Below are positions 6,942-15,638 of a DNA stretch of 38,931 nucleotides, one piece after another. Under the pieces are notes generated by a model. That model saw only the letters and a program-made list of their open reading frames with translations, was not told the origin of the DNA and did not search any database. Origin of the DNA: a virus. A program made the translations under genes and the position numbers. The stretch covers positions 1 through 38,931 of the IMG/VR virus record IMGVR_UViG_3300047463_000043. One strand, 5' to 3'. Every line of letters starts with the position of its first letter. The stretch's first letter is position 1.

Positions 6942-9199
6942 TGATAGTCAGGCATTTATTAAACGGAGTTGAAGTCAATCCGATAGATCGGAATGGTGTT
7001 TACATTGAGGTTAACTTCGACCAAGAAGCCGTTATAAACCAAGTTAGACCGCACGTTTCTATTGGTAATCTTTACTTTGCAAGGGAAGATGTCGCTTTAT
7101 TTAGAGATTACATTGATGCTGGGATAAACGGAACTGCACCGGGTATCTTTGAAGGTCTTCCGTATGACATTGAAATTACCCATAATGACGGAAGTGTCAG
7201 GACTTTAAATTATTACGCAGACCTAACCGAAGGTATAAAGATTTCAAAGGATGGTGTTCAAGTGGGGATGAAACTTTACGAAGGGTTGGATTGGTTGAAT
7301 GACCGTGTTGACGGCTTTACTTTTCAGTCAATTTACGATTCAGGAGATGATGCTTTTAAGGAGTTGATTAAGTCGAAATATGTCTATGTGCCTTATGTGA
7401 TTAACAATACCGTAACTGGTATGGAAGTATTCACAACGGTACTGACAATGACCACAACCGTTCTTCAAATAATCAAAGAAATTACATCAATAGTAAAGCA
7501 AATAGCTTTATTGATTGCGGCTGATTTTGTTGGAGATATTGGTGTTATCATCGGACTCATTATCGAACTTGCTTATGTGGCTTCGATGCTTATTACTTTG
7601 ATAGGTCTTTTAACTGACTTTGTTTTAACAGTCATTCAGCCTATTAAATATCAGGTAGGGATGTATTTAAATGACCTTCTTGATTTGACTTGTCAGCATT
7701 TAGGTTTATCTTATGATTCTGCTACGTTAAAATCTGCACCTTTAAAAGACCTTGTTATCCTTCCGCAGAGGTACGAATTAAAACCGATGAATGATGAGTT
7801 AGGAAGTTATGGTACAGTATTAAATGGATTACAAGCATTATTAGTACCAATTTTATCAATTGAGGACATTTTAACAGGTTTTGCTTATGATGTAATACAT
7901 CCCATTTTTGATGCTATTCAAAACATTATTGATAATGTAATAGGTTTTGCATCGGATATATTTTTGGGTAAATTAAAAGGCTATCCATCTGTATCTATTG
8001 CACAAGCTTTTGGTGCGGTTGGCTTTCCTTCAGCGACTGGTGGAGATATTTTGATGTTGGCTAAACAACTCATTAACGGAAAGATTGTCATCAAGAACGG
8101 CACTCTTTACATTGAGCCACGAGATTATAATTTAAGTTCTGCTTTGTATCAGCTTCCACCGGTTAGAAAGGATTGGGTAGGATATAACACAAACGAGTTC
8201 TATGCTACTCAAATCTTCTCTTTCGCTAAAGATTTAAACGATAAGAATGTTATTGATAACTATATGGGTACTTCTTACGAAGTATATCAAAAGCCGGTCA
8301 TAGTAAACGATGAAAGACTTGTCCTTACAAAGTCAATGAATCGGATTGATATTCCGTACGCAAGGGGAATAAATAAAAAATCCTTAACCGCACCTGAACA
8401 AATGGTTACTTTTATGACTGGAGTAATGGGTGCTTTCGTTGATGGCTTTGAAGCGATTGTGAATGTAGGAATAGACATAACTAATCTGCTTTTAAACATC
8501 GTTCCTGACATTTTAAACGCAATAACAGGACTGTTTACAGGGGTAATAAATTGGTTTATCGATCAAATCAATTCCGTAATTACTCCTTTGGAGATTCCAT
8601 ACGTTACAATCCCATCTTCGATTATAGATGCTTTTGCAAGTGCTATTTATATCGTAATAGGTATTGGTACTGCAAATATTTTTGTCTTTTTCGGCTCAAT
8701 TCTTGGTGCATTACATGTCAATTTTAATAACATAAACATTCCGTCAACGGCAGATTTGCTTGGTACTGATCGCATTGATTGTTTGATGTTGGAAAACGAT
8801 ATGCTTGATACTCCTAAACTGATTCATGTTGGGGAGTTGAGTGAAAGCAGAGTGGCTAAACTTTCAACTATTAATCCATTGGTAGTGAGGGCAAAATACT
8901 TCTATGATAATTACTATAATACGAATAACTTTGTGGTAGAAAACGGTCAGCATAACCAGTACGAGTTAATCACTCCAGCTTTAAACAAACCGGGCGATGA
9001 AAACAAGATACCATTCACATCGGATGACCTTGAATTACTTATTGCTGATAATAAGTTTTTGGATGATAACGGAGAGGTTTGTTTACTGGACACGATGAAG
9101 TATTACATAGAGCAAGACTTTGCCTTTTTGACTTATAGAAAGAAGAAAATATACACTAACAATTTAAAACTTCTCAAAAGAGAGCCAACAGGAAACTGA
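6941..9199 (+). CDS. Large tail-tip/distal tail protein with hydrophobic regions (copy 1)
   Basis: 752 residues following the tape measure, the position of distal tail or tail-associated proteins. The first ~145 residues are soluble and start MIVRHLLNGVEV. Two strongly hydrophobic regions follow, about residues 160-235 and 490-590, each long enough for several membrane helices. The middle (about 345-470) and the C-terminal part are polar. Such segments may form part of a tip that inserts in the host envelope, but this is inference; no named domain is recognised. Residues about 287-335 differ strongly from copy 2. It overlaps both neighbours by one base. Confidence 0.65.
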   Translation: MIVRHLLNGVEVNPIDRNGVYIEVNFDQEAVINQVRPHVSIGNLYFAREDVALFRDYIDAGINGTAPGIFEGLPYDIEITHNDGSVRTLNYYADLTEGIKISKDGVQVGMKLYEGLDWLNDRVDGFTFQSIYDSGDDAFKELIKSKYVYVPYVINNTVTGMEVFTTVLTMTTTVLQIIKEITSIVKQIALLIAADFVGDIGVIIGLIIELAYVASMLITLIGLLTDFVLTVIQPIKYQVGMYLNDLLDLTCQHLGLSYDSATLKSAPLKDLVILPQRYELKPMNDELGSYGTVLNGLQALLVPILSIEDILTGFAYDVIHPIFDAIQNIIDNVIGFASDIFLGKLKGYPSVSIAQAFGAVGFPSATGGDILMLAKQLINGKIVIKNGTLYIEPRDYNLSSALYQLPPVRKDWVGYNTNEFYATQIFSFAKDLNDKNVIDNYMGTSYEVYQKPVIVNDERLVLTKSMNRIDIPYARGINKKSLTAPEQMVTFMTGVMGAFVDGFEAIVNVGIDITNLLLNIVPDILNAITGLFTGVINWFIDQINSVITPLEIPYVTIPSSIIDAFASAIYIVIGIGTANIFVFFGSILGALHVNFNNINIPSTADLLGTDRIDCLMLENDMLDTPKLIHVGELSESRVAKLSTINPLVVRAKYFYDNYYNTNNFVVENGQHNQYELITPALNKPGDENKIPFTSDDLELLIADNKFLDDNGEVCLLDTMKYYIEQDFAFLTYRKKKIYTNNLKLLKREPTGN

Positions 9200-9489
9200 T
9201 GAACACGCAACAACACTACGGTAAAATAATGGCTGAAGGACTGTTTAAAACCTCCGAAGGTTTAAAGAGTACCTTATTAGCTATGAACGAGTTCAAAGTG
9301 AAATACAACGAAGAACTCAATGAAAAATTAAAAGTTACTGAAAGCGAGGAAGAACGAGCCAAAATTCGCACCGAACTTGAACAACTGAACAAGCCTGAAG
9401 TTAGGAGTAGCGAGTTGATGATAGGGCAGATTGATTCAGCGATGCAAAGATTGAACGAAGCTTTACAAAAGGTATTTAAAATAAGCTAA
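9199..9489 (+). CDS. Small coiled-coil protein in the tail region
   Basis: 96 residues, almost entirely helical by composition. A central Glu/Lys-rich region (about residues 30-70, containing LNEKLKVTESEEERAKIR) looks like a coiled coil. It is tightly packed, starting on the last base of the upstream stop and ending directly before the next ATG. It may be a minor tail protein or an assembly factor; function is unknown. Confidence 0.6.
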   Translation: MNTQQHYGKIMAEGLFKTSEGLKSTLLAMNEFKVKYNEELNEKLKVTESEEERAKIRTELEQLNKPEVRSSELMIGQIDSAMQRLNEALQKVFKIS

Positions 9490-11445
9490 ATGGATGTAAT
9501 AATAACAACTACAACGATTGAGCATCCCGATCCGTTAAATACGGCAAGGGTGACAAGCGAATGTTTTCCCGGTGATGAACTGATTTATAATAGTATAGTT
9601 CATTTAGATATAAACGAAGGGGATGGATTTAAGAATCAAATTCAACAGGCACGAATGAGAGTAGTGGCGAGTAAAGCTTCGCCATCTTCATTCGATGAGT
9701 CTTTTGATCCTTCTTTTGTCGGGCAGAAGTTTTTCATTTTAGATGAATTTAATTACTCTTTTGCTGGTGTTCCGTTAAATGTGAATAATTTTCCGAATCC
9801 TAATTTCACGGCAGACCGAAACTGGTTATTAAATCCCGGCGATCCACGCAGACAAATAGCAATCACGCAAATAAGTTCAAGTAGTTCAGTCCAAGAGTAC
9901 AATTTTGCTTTCCCTTCTATCTTTAGGTGGGAATATTGGAAGCAACTTCTCTCTGCTGATGATGAATTTATCAACTATTCCGAGCCACAAAACGGCAAGA
10001 ATCAGTTTTGGTATCACTATCAAACAGGCGAATGGACAATAGGGTATGTCTTTGAAATGGACATTTTAAATCACGGCACTGGACTTGTAACAACGCATCG
10101 TGCTACCAATGTTTTAACGGCTAAAGACTACTCTTCAAATCCGAAATGGATAAATAAATCAATAACTCTTTTTCAAAACGGAGTTCCGATGCCTGAAGGA
10201 TATATGTCAGGCACTACCGATACTGAAGTTATCGCACAATTCCATTGCGATGACCTTTTATTAACGGATGAAGTGAAGGGTGTGATGTGGATTGAGTCAT
10301 TTGAGGGAGATGGAATCACCGAAAGAACAAGAATTTCAACTGAATACGATGTAGAATCTTTTTCTTTGTGGAAATCAATCAATGGAAGCAACCGTTTACT
10401 CTTAACAAATGATGGTAATGGTAATATAATTCTTTCGGCAGCTATTGATTACACAAAACTACTCCCAAATAAGATAAAATATACCTATTATGCACGGATT
10501 TATAACGATACTGTCGGTATTTTAGGCGAAGAAATCAAGGAGTCGGATATTATAAACATCCCCGAAGAACCGAAACAAAAAGACCAACCGATTGTTAGAC
10601 CTGACACACCCGGTTGCGACTTTGCTTTAGTAGTTTTCGGAGATAAAGACTCTACTGATAGTCTAAAAAATGACAAATCGGAGGTACTTCGATGGGGTGC
10701 TGGTGGGATAACTAACATTCAGTTAGAACTTCAAAGACAAGTAGGTAATTCTTGGTCATTTGTGGACTATTTAAATGATGATGATTGGGGTACAAACTTC
10801 GCTTATGGTTATCGGACTGATGCTTATGGTAAAACGTATGCCGGTTATCTCATAGATTGGAAGAAAGTAATAGATAACGTAGGCGAATCAACGTATAGAG
10901 TGAAGACTACTTACACCGATGCTTACGGAGTGGACACTTATGCTTATAGTCAAGAGTTTTGCCTTCAACAATATTACGATTTCAGGGCGAAAAAGACCGT
11001 AAGAATCGAGTCTTATATGCGAGGGTTAAATGGGGATATATTAATACCTAATCTTTTCATTGATTATGGTTCTTCTTGGTATCAGCAAATCCGTTTGTGT
11101 GGTCGCTTACTTTATACAAAATCTGCATATACAAAGGAGTTTAACCAATACGGAGATACATCGTTCAATGCTTTTAAACCGATTATAAATGAGCAAAGTC
11201 CGAAGTTCAGTTTGGAGTTGAAACCTATTCCCGGATGGCTTGACTTTTATTTATCTACCAATGTTCTTCAAGCTGATAGCATTCAAATCACCGATTATAA
11301 TCCGTTGAATAGACACGCACTTGTTCAAATACCAGTAATAAATGATGGTGAGTACACACCTAAAAACAACAATGGTCTTGATCCATTGTCCGCAGTTACG
11401 TTAGAATTTTCTTATGCTCAAAACAATTTAAGAAGTCGCAAATGA
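9490..11445 (+). CDS. Large tail-tip/baseplate-like structural protein
   Basis: 651 residues, beta-rich throughout with many aromatic residues. Segments such as YTYYARIYNDTVG (near residue 325) and STYRVKTTYTDAYGVDTYAYS (near residue 470) look like fibronectin-type or Ig-like strands in tandem. No catalytic motif is visible. Between the hydrophobic tail-tip protein and the fibre genes, it is probably a tail-tip or fibre-attachment component. Its stop overlaps the next gene's start (ATGA). No second copy is present, because the duplicated segment ends earlier. Confidence 0.6.
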   Translation: MDVIITTTTIEHPDPLNTARVTSECFPGDELIYNSIVHLDINEGDGFKNQIQQARMRVVASKASPSSFDESFDPSFVGQKFFILDEFNYSFAGVPLNVNNFPNPNFTADRNWLLNPGDPRRQIAITQISSSSSVQEYNFAFPSIFRWEYWKQLLSADDEFINYSEPQNGKNQFWYHYQTGEWTIGYVFEMDILNHGTGLVTTHRATNVLTAKDYSSNPKWINKSITLFQNGVPMPEGYMSGTTDTEVIAQFHCDDLLLTDEVKGVMWIESFEGDGITERTRISTEYDVESFSLWKSINGSNRLLLTNDGNGNIILSAAIDYTKLLPNKIKYTYYARIYNDTVGILGEEIKESDIINIPEEPKQKDQPIVRPDTPGCDFALVVFGDKDSTDSLKNDKSEVLRWGAGGITNIQLELQRQVGNSWSFVDYLNDDDWGTNFAYGYRTDAYGKTYAGYLIDWKKVIDNVGESTYRVKTTYTDAYGVDTYAYSQEFCLQQYYDFRAKKTVRIESYMRGLNGDILIPNLFIDYGSSWYQQIRLCGRLLYTKSAYTKEFNQYGDTSFNAFKPIINEQSPKFSLELKPIPGWLDFYLSTNVLQADSIQITDYNPLNRHALVQIPVINDGEYTPKNNNGLDPLSAVTLEFSYAQNNLRSRK

Positions 11446-11891
11446 GTGGAATAGTATCAAACACGGCTACGTTAATAGCCAATGCAATAGACCGAGTGTA
11501 TCAAAACACTATGGGTTTAATATCGGGAACTAACCTCCAGCAACAACTGTTGGATATGAACGTTTCCCAAGTGAATAGAATTAGTGATTCATACCTTTTA
11601 AACCTACGGACATACGATGCAACCAATAGAACCGTTGACAATCCATACAGGGTAGGAGAGTGTTGCGTAAGAGGTGGGATAGTTTATCAATGTACTACTT
11701 TGACTTATGGTACTTGGAATGCGTCAAATTGGGTATCTTTGTCAGTAGCACAAAGCACAAGACCTCAACTTACGATGGCTCAAATGGACTTATTAACGGC
11801 TTCGGATAATACAATAGCTTACGATGTCCTTTCAATTGATGAGGGTGGAATACCGAGAACTTGGAGTCCGCAACAAAAAATATGGTTATAA
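11442..11891 (+). CDS. Tail protein with carbohydrate-binding-like module
   Basis: 149 residues. The N-terminal ~60 residues are helical; residues about 66-98 contain NPYRVGECCVRGGIVYQCTT followed by TYGTWNASNWVSL. That spacing (Y..G..V...G..Y.C......W) resembles small chitin/cellulose-binding modules used by phage tail fibres. A role in fibre attachment or surface glycan contact is inferred. It overlaps the upstream gene by 4 nt and is followed by 25 bases before the fibre gene. Confidence 0.55.
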   Translation: MSGIVSNTATLIANAIDRVYQNTMGLISGTNLQQQLLDMNVSQVNRISDSYLLNLRTYDATNRTVDNPYRVGECCVRGGIVYQCTTLTYGTWNASNWVSLSVAQSTRPQLTMAQMDLLTASDNTIAYDVLSIDEGGIPRTWSPQQKIWL

Positions 11892-11916
11892 TCATTAATT
11901 TTACACAAAAAAAGAT

Positions 11917-14256
11917 ATGAAACACCTGATTTTATTAATTATTTTACTTGTTTTATTATTCAATGCCGATGCACAAGTGTATCAAGATGTCAAAAAGTAT
12001 TCATCTACCTATTGCCGTTTAGACACGGTTGGTAATGGTGCAAATCATTATTCAGCGAGGAATAATTCCTTATATGCGAAGACTGACTCTTTGTGGTTTA
12101 AGATGGGGCAAGACTCCGTTTATCACGGTCTTCAAATTACAGGCAAGATTTTAAAAGAGAATACCGGTGCATCTTATTTTAACTATAATAATCTTGGAAG
12201 CAAAGAGATTAAAGTAGGTACTTCATCGTTAAGCGGTGGTGAACTCAAAACGAATCAGGTTGTAACATTAACTTATGATTCTACTTACTGGCAACTTTCA
12301 AGCGGTTTGATGGGTACAACAGGCAGTACTGGTGCAACCGGTGCGACTGGCTCTAATGGCTCAACAGGTTCTACTGGAGTTACAGGTGCGACAGGACTTC
12401 AAGGAGTAACTGGTGTAACAGGTGCAGACGGTCAGTCAAATTCTATCTATTACTACCAAGCAAGGACAACAACTACTGCAAACTATCCGGGTGATGGTCA
12501 TATCTCTTGGGATAACGCAACGCAAACATCGGCTACAAATATTAATATCTCGCATTTAACGAACTCAAATGCTGCTACGGATATTGATATTTACCTTGCA
12601 TATTTAAGACCTTATCAAATAATTTTAATTCAAGACCAAAACGCATCTACAAACTATCAAAAGTGGATGATAAACGCAACCACAACAAATAACAATAGTG
12701 GAACGGATTCATCTTATTGGGTAGTTCCAGTCACTCTTTTAGCTTCGAATGGTACAGGCACAACGAACTTCGCAAACAACCACGATTTATTTCTTGGGAT
12801 AATAACTCCACAAGACACTCTTGCTTGGTCTATCAATGGAAATTCGGGAACTAATTGGACTGGTAATTTTATTGGAACTACCGACACTCAAAGTTTAATT
12901 TTTAAAGCTGATAATAATTTCGGAGGTGGTTTAGATGTAGCAAAATCAAATACTTCATTTGGTTTATTGTCTAACAATATACGTCAAAGCTACGGATCAA
13001 CTTGCTTTGGTTATTATTCAGGAGGCAATTTTGATTTATACGATGATTACAATACTTCGGTGGGTTATTTCACAATGAATCAATTACATTCGGGCGGTAA
13101 TAATAACACATCAGTAGGTACATTATCATTAGGTCAAATGACAATAGGAAATAATAATACAACAGTTGGTGCAAATAGTGGATTCCTATTTCAACAAGGT
13201 GATGGAAATGTAGCGATAGGGTATGATGCTATGAGAATAGCAGACACAACAAATTACAACACCGCAATTGGTACATCATCTTTACCCGAACTTTCAAATG
13301 GTACTGAAAATGTGGCTTTAGGTCATAACTCCTTACAAAAGGTTACAACAGGAGACGGTAATATAGGTATAGGATTTAGTTCAGGCGGTACTAACCAACT
13401 TGGGAATTACAATACATATATAGGTTACAATGCCGGAGGAAGTGGAGATACAAGACAAGCAATCTCTTTAGGTTATGAAGCTGGAAGTGCGGATAATACT
13501 TTAACATTAAGTGATTCTACCTTATATGTTTTGCCGGGAGATTCAGCCGTAACATATTTAGGTAGTGCATCAAAGCCTTTTAAAAAGTTAATTACTAATG
13601 AATTACAATTACCAACAGGTGCAGTTAGTGGTTATTATTTAAAATCCGATGCTTCAGGTAATGCAACTTGGTCAGTCGGAACGGCTGGTGTTACAGGAGC
13701 AACAGGAGCAACAGGAGCAACAGGTTATAATGGTACTAATGGAACGAATGGAACTAATGGAACTAATGGAACTAATGGTGCTACTGGCGCAACTGGTGCT
13801 ACAGGAGCTACAGGTACTGCAGGTACTAATGGTGCGACAGGAGCGACAGGAACGAGTACAATGGTTTTTACTGTTACTTCAATCGCATTAGCATCACCAG
13901 CAGATGCAACAAATTATTATATAGGGCAAAATGGTGTAGCAATGGGAACAAATGCCGCTATATTTCAAATATATATGCCTAAAACAGGAACAATTAAATA
14001 TGCTCATTTGCTTTGGTTTGCAAGTGGTACGGCTGGAACAAATGAAACTATTACTGCAAATATTCGTGTAAATAATACCACTGACTACTCAATCGCATCG
14101 GTAGGAAATACTAATGCTAATAAAACATTTACAAACACTTCAATGAGTGTATCAGTTACGGCTGGTGATAATATACAAATAAAAATAGTTACACCAACGT
14201 GGGCAACAAATCCCACAACTGCATCAATTGGTGGTTATTTTGTATTAGAATATTAA
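11917..14256 (+). CDS. Tail fibre with signal-peptide-like start, collagen-like repeats and YadA-like head repeats
   Basis: 779 residues. Residues 1-19 look like a bacterial signal peptide (MKH, then a Leu/Ile core, then NADA before Q20). A first Gly-X-Thr collagen-like run spans about residues 133-172. Residues about 370-510 hold repeats of the type NTAIG / NVALG / NIGIG / NTYIG, as in trimeric YadA-like heads. A second collagen-like run spans about 591-648, encoded by near-perfect 9-bp DNA repeats. The C-terminal ~130 residues are beta-rich and probably bind the receptor. It is probably the trimeric host-recognition fibre. The signal-like start is unexpected for a virion protein. Confidence 0.8.
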   Translation: MKHLILLIILLVLLFNADAQVYQDVKKYSSTYCRLDTVGNGANHYSARNNSLYAKTDSLWFKMGQDSVYHGLQITGKILKENTGASYFNYNNLGSKEIKVGTSSLSGGELKTNQVVTLTYDSTYWQLSSGLMGTTGSTGATGATGSNGSTGSTGVTGATGLQGVTGVTGADGQSNSIYYYQARTTTTANYPGDGHISWDNATQTSATNINISHLTNSNAATDIDIYLAYLRPYQIILIQDQNASTNYQKWMINATTTNNNSGTDSSYWVVPVTLLASNGTGTTNFANNHDLFLGIITPQDTLAWSINGNSGTNWTGNFIGTTDTQSLIFKADNNFGGGLDVAKSNTSFGLLSNNIRQSYGSTCFGYYSGGNFDLYDDYNTSVGYFTMNQLHSGGNNNTSVGTLSLGQMTIGNNNTTVGANSGFLFQQGDGNVAIGYDAMRIADTTNYNTAIGTSSLPELSNGTENVALGHNSLQKVTTGDGNIGIGFSSGGTNQLGNYNTYIGYNAGGSGDTRQAISLGYEAGSADNTLTLSDSTLYVLPGDSAVTYLGSASKPFKKLITNELQLPTGAVSGYYLKSDASGNATWSVGTAGVTGATGATGATGYNGTNGTNGTNGTNGTNGATGATGATGATGTAGTNGATGATGTSTMVFTVTSIALASPADATNYYIGQNGVAMGTNAAIFQIYMPKTGTIKYAHLLWFASGTAGTNETITANIRVNNTTDYSIASVGNTNANKTFTNTSMSVSVTAGDNIQIKIVTPTWATNPTTASIGGYFVLEY
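13690..13857 (+). repeat. 9-bp tandem repeats encoding collagen-like triplets in the fibre gene
   Basis: In-frame 9-bp units: GGAGCAACA-type repeated three times (from 13698), then GGAACTAAT-type about five times (13730-13777), then GCTACTGGC/GCAACTGGT-type variants. They encode Gly-Ala-Thr and Gly-Thr-Asn triplets. The units are in frame, so copy-number change would lengthen or shorten the fibre shaft without a frameshift. Confidence 0.85.
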
Positions 14257-14266
14257 TTATAAAACA

Positions 14267-14548
14267 ATGGCTAAACAAGTAAACTTTACGCATCCTGAAA
14301 CAGGTGCAAACTATCCACAATCTTATTTTCGTGTGCAACAATGTGACATTTTAAGAGATAGTCATAATTCAGTAGCGGTAATTTATTACGGATATGCATC
14401 AAAACAATCTGCTTTAGAAGGAAAGCAAATCATCTTTTCAAAGAGAACACAAATTGATAATTTTAATGTTCTTTCAACGGATGATTTTAGATCATTAATA
14501 TATACGCAAGAAAGTGATGCTTTCTTTTCGGATGCTATTGATGTCTAA
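14267..14548 (+). CDS. Conserved-looking small protein at the end of the late operon
   Basis: 93 residues starting MAKQVNFTHPETGANYPQSYFRV, mixed alpha/beta, with no signal or membrane segment. It starts 10 bases after the fibre stop behind ATAAAACA, the usual leader form here. As the last rightward gene after the fibre it may be a fibre-associated or tail-accessory protein; the family is not recognised. Its stop codon overlaps the stop of the convergent leftward gene. Confidence 0.6.
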   Translation: MAKQVNFTHPETGANYPQSYFRVQQCDILRDSHNSVAVIYYGYASKQSALEGKQIIFSKRTQIDNFNVLSTDDFRSLIYTQESDAFFSDAIDV

Positions 14549-14904
14549 ATAAACATCGCCAGTCCTTCGGCACTTCGGTTGATTGCGTTTGCTCTCTCAC
14601 GGAGGGATTTGACCATTTCTTGTATCTCTTCCTTTTGATACGAAACATAGTACCCATTGGAAGAAGCAATTAAAGGTAGAAGTCCATTCGACCTGATGAA
14701 GTTGCAAATCTTCCGAAGTTTAGGTTCGCTTAATTTACGAGGGTAGTTTAAAGCCAATCGGTTCTCGTTGAATTTAGAAACGATTTCAGGTGCTTTTATT
14801 GGGTTGTCTTTGGTGTACTTCTTAAAAGCTTTGATGATTATCGGGATGATGGTTAAATCAATCTCATCCAGTTCTTCCGTGTAGTGTTCAAAGTTTGTTA
14901 CCAT
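14545..14904 (-). CDS. Putative winged-helix-like protein, last gene of the leftward operon
   Basis: 119 residues. Residues about 18-85 are helical and end with a hairpin-like stretch (ASSNGYYVSYQKEEI), the layout of a winged helix; the C-terminal ~35 residues are a charged helix. A DNA-binding role is an inference from this pattern only. It overlaps the upstream gene by 17 nt and converges on 14267-14548 with interlocking stop codons. Confidence 0.55.
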   Translation of the reverse strand: MVTNFEHYTEELDEIDLTIIPIIIKAFKKYTKDNPIKAPEIVSKFNENRLALNYPRKLSEPKLRKICNFIRSNGLLPLIASSNGYYVSYQKEEIQEMVKSLRERANAINRSAEGLAMFI

Positions 14905-15115
14905 AAGTGTTTTGGTAGAATGTTTCTGCGTCTATTACTTCGGTGTGGTTTACATTGTAATAAGTATCATTTGAGCCGTTAAAATAGCCTGATAAATAGG
15001 CTTGTTTTATTGCTTCCTTTTCAAGCTTTTTAGCCACTTCAATAGCCTTTCTTACAGGCATTGTACTATCGGTTATTTCTCCTATTAAAAAATCTACTGC
15101 GGTTTGTTTACTCAT
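14888..15115 (-). CDS. Hypothetical protein of 75 residues
   Basis: Mostly helical at the N-terminus (VDFLIGEITDS, KAIEVAKKLEKEAIKQAYLSGY), then an acidic/polar tail. No family is recognised. Its ATG follows an AAAACACAAAACA leader, one of the AAACAC-type leaders that recur before early genes. The 286 bases upstream hold iteron-like repeats, a palindrome and a tRNA-like element, so this gene and the one after it may form a small separate unit. Confidence 0.55.
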   Translation of the reverse strand: MSKQTAVDFLIGEITDSTMPVRKAIEVAKKLEKEAIKQAYLSGYFNGSNDTYYNVNHTEVIDAETFYQNTYGNKL

Positions 15116-15138
15116 TGTTTTGTGTTTTAGGTTTCTTT

Positions 15139-15190
15139 TTACCCCTTAAGTTACCCCCTCAAGTTACCCCTTAAGTTATCCCTAATCGGG
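15139..15190. repeat. Iteron-like tandem repeats (TTACCCCTTAAG)
   Basis: Three direct units, TTACCCCTTAAG (15139-15150), TTACCCCCTCAAG (15151-15163) and TTACCCCTTAAG (15164-15175), followed by a decayed fourth (TTATCCCTAATCGGG). Units contain or nearly contain the palindrome CTTAAG. They lie in non-coding DNA upstream of 14888-15115. Origin iterons or a repressor operator are both possible. Confidence 0.8.
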
Positions 15191-15216
15191 TATATTGTTG
15201 GTTAATTATTATTATT

Positions 15217-15234
15217 TATACCTTGTAAGGTATA
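15217..15234. promoter_or_regulatory. 18-nt palindrome between the iteron-like repeats and the tRNA-like element
   Basis: TATACCTTGTAAGGTATA is a perfect inverted repeat of 8 bp around a GT centre. It is probably a dimeric-protein binding site (operator) rather than a terminator, since no T-tract follows on either strand. A related half, GGGTATA, lies at 15188-15194. Confidence 0.5.
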
Positions 15235-15240
15235 TTTAGT

Positions 15241-15347
15241 AGCCAAAGTCGGATTCGAACCGACATCCATCAGGATAATTAAGGAATCCTATTCCCCCTG
15301 ATATGTTCCCCTTTGGTGGTATTCATTCCCACTTACACCATTTGGCT
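15241..15347 (-). tRNA. Atypical 107-nt tRNA-like element, anticodon uncertain
   Basis: Read leftward, the ends form a perfect 7-bp acceptor (AGCCAAA / TTTGGCT) with discriminator A, and a perfect T-arm (GTCGG, loop TTCGAAT, CCGAC). A D-like arm (GTGT / ATAC, 12-nt loop with GGG) follows the acceptor. The middle is longer than in any normal tRNA. One possible anticodon arm is GGGGA-ATAGGAT-TCCTT (anticodon AGG) with a 4-bp variable arm (ATCC/GGAT), but this leaves about 20 extra bases before it; a longer hairpin ATCAGG/CCTGAT competes. It could be a class II tRNA with an insertion, a decayed tRNA or a tRNA mimic. CCA is not encoded. Confidence 0.6.
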
Positions 15348-15401
15348 AAATGTCAACTTTTGTGATTCAAAAACTTGACTGAATATGTGCTTTTTACTGT
15401 A

Positions 15402-15638
15402 CTATTTTATACCATTCGGTATAGTACCACTTGGTAAAAGCTTCTCTCTATTTGCTACTTCCCTTTCAAGATACCAAATAGCCTTTTTCAAGTCCTCAAT
15501 CGGTTTGCCTTTTTTATCGCACCTTGCGATATATTTAACTGCATTACCAAGATGAAAGTTTAACTCCCAAGCTTCTATGACATTGATAGTTTCGTATGCT
15601 GGATAATTAGCTTGGTAGTGGTCAGGGTGGTTTATCAT
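15402..15638 (-). CDS. DUF3310 family protein
   Basis: 78 residues matching the DUF3310 pattern: HPDHYQ at residues 4-9, INVIEAWELNFHLGNAVKYIARCDKKG in the middle and the LKKAIWYLEREV helix. This family is widespread in phage early regions; its biochemical role is not settled as far as I know. It overlaps the upstream NinG-like gene by 4 nt, so the two are probably co-translated. Confidence 0.85.
   Translation of the reverse strand: MINHPDHYQANYPAYETINVIEAWELNFHLGNAVKYIARCDKKGKPIEDLKKAIWYLEREVANREKLLPSGTIPNGIK

Larger units (their letters stand above)
1..8603. repeat. Copy 1 of an 8.6-kb diverged direct duplication
   Basis: This segment is repeated in the same orientation at 30315-38931. 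Gene order is identical: terminator, tRNA, small membrane protein, DUF5675-like protein, connector genes, tail tube, tape measure and tail-tip protein. The offset is 30314 at the start, 30352 at the tape measure start and 30328 at the window end, so only small net length changes occur. Most genes differ by a few percent at protein level, but 3368-3817, part of the tape measure and a patch near 7800-7945 differ strongly. Copy 2 follows the capsid gene; copy 1 starts at exactly that junction. Confidence 0.95.

Noticed and set aside
15139-15240. CRISPR-like array
   Set aside because: The repeats are short and directly adjacent with no spacers, and no cas gene is present.
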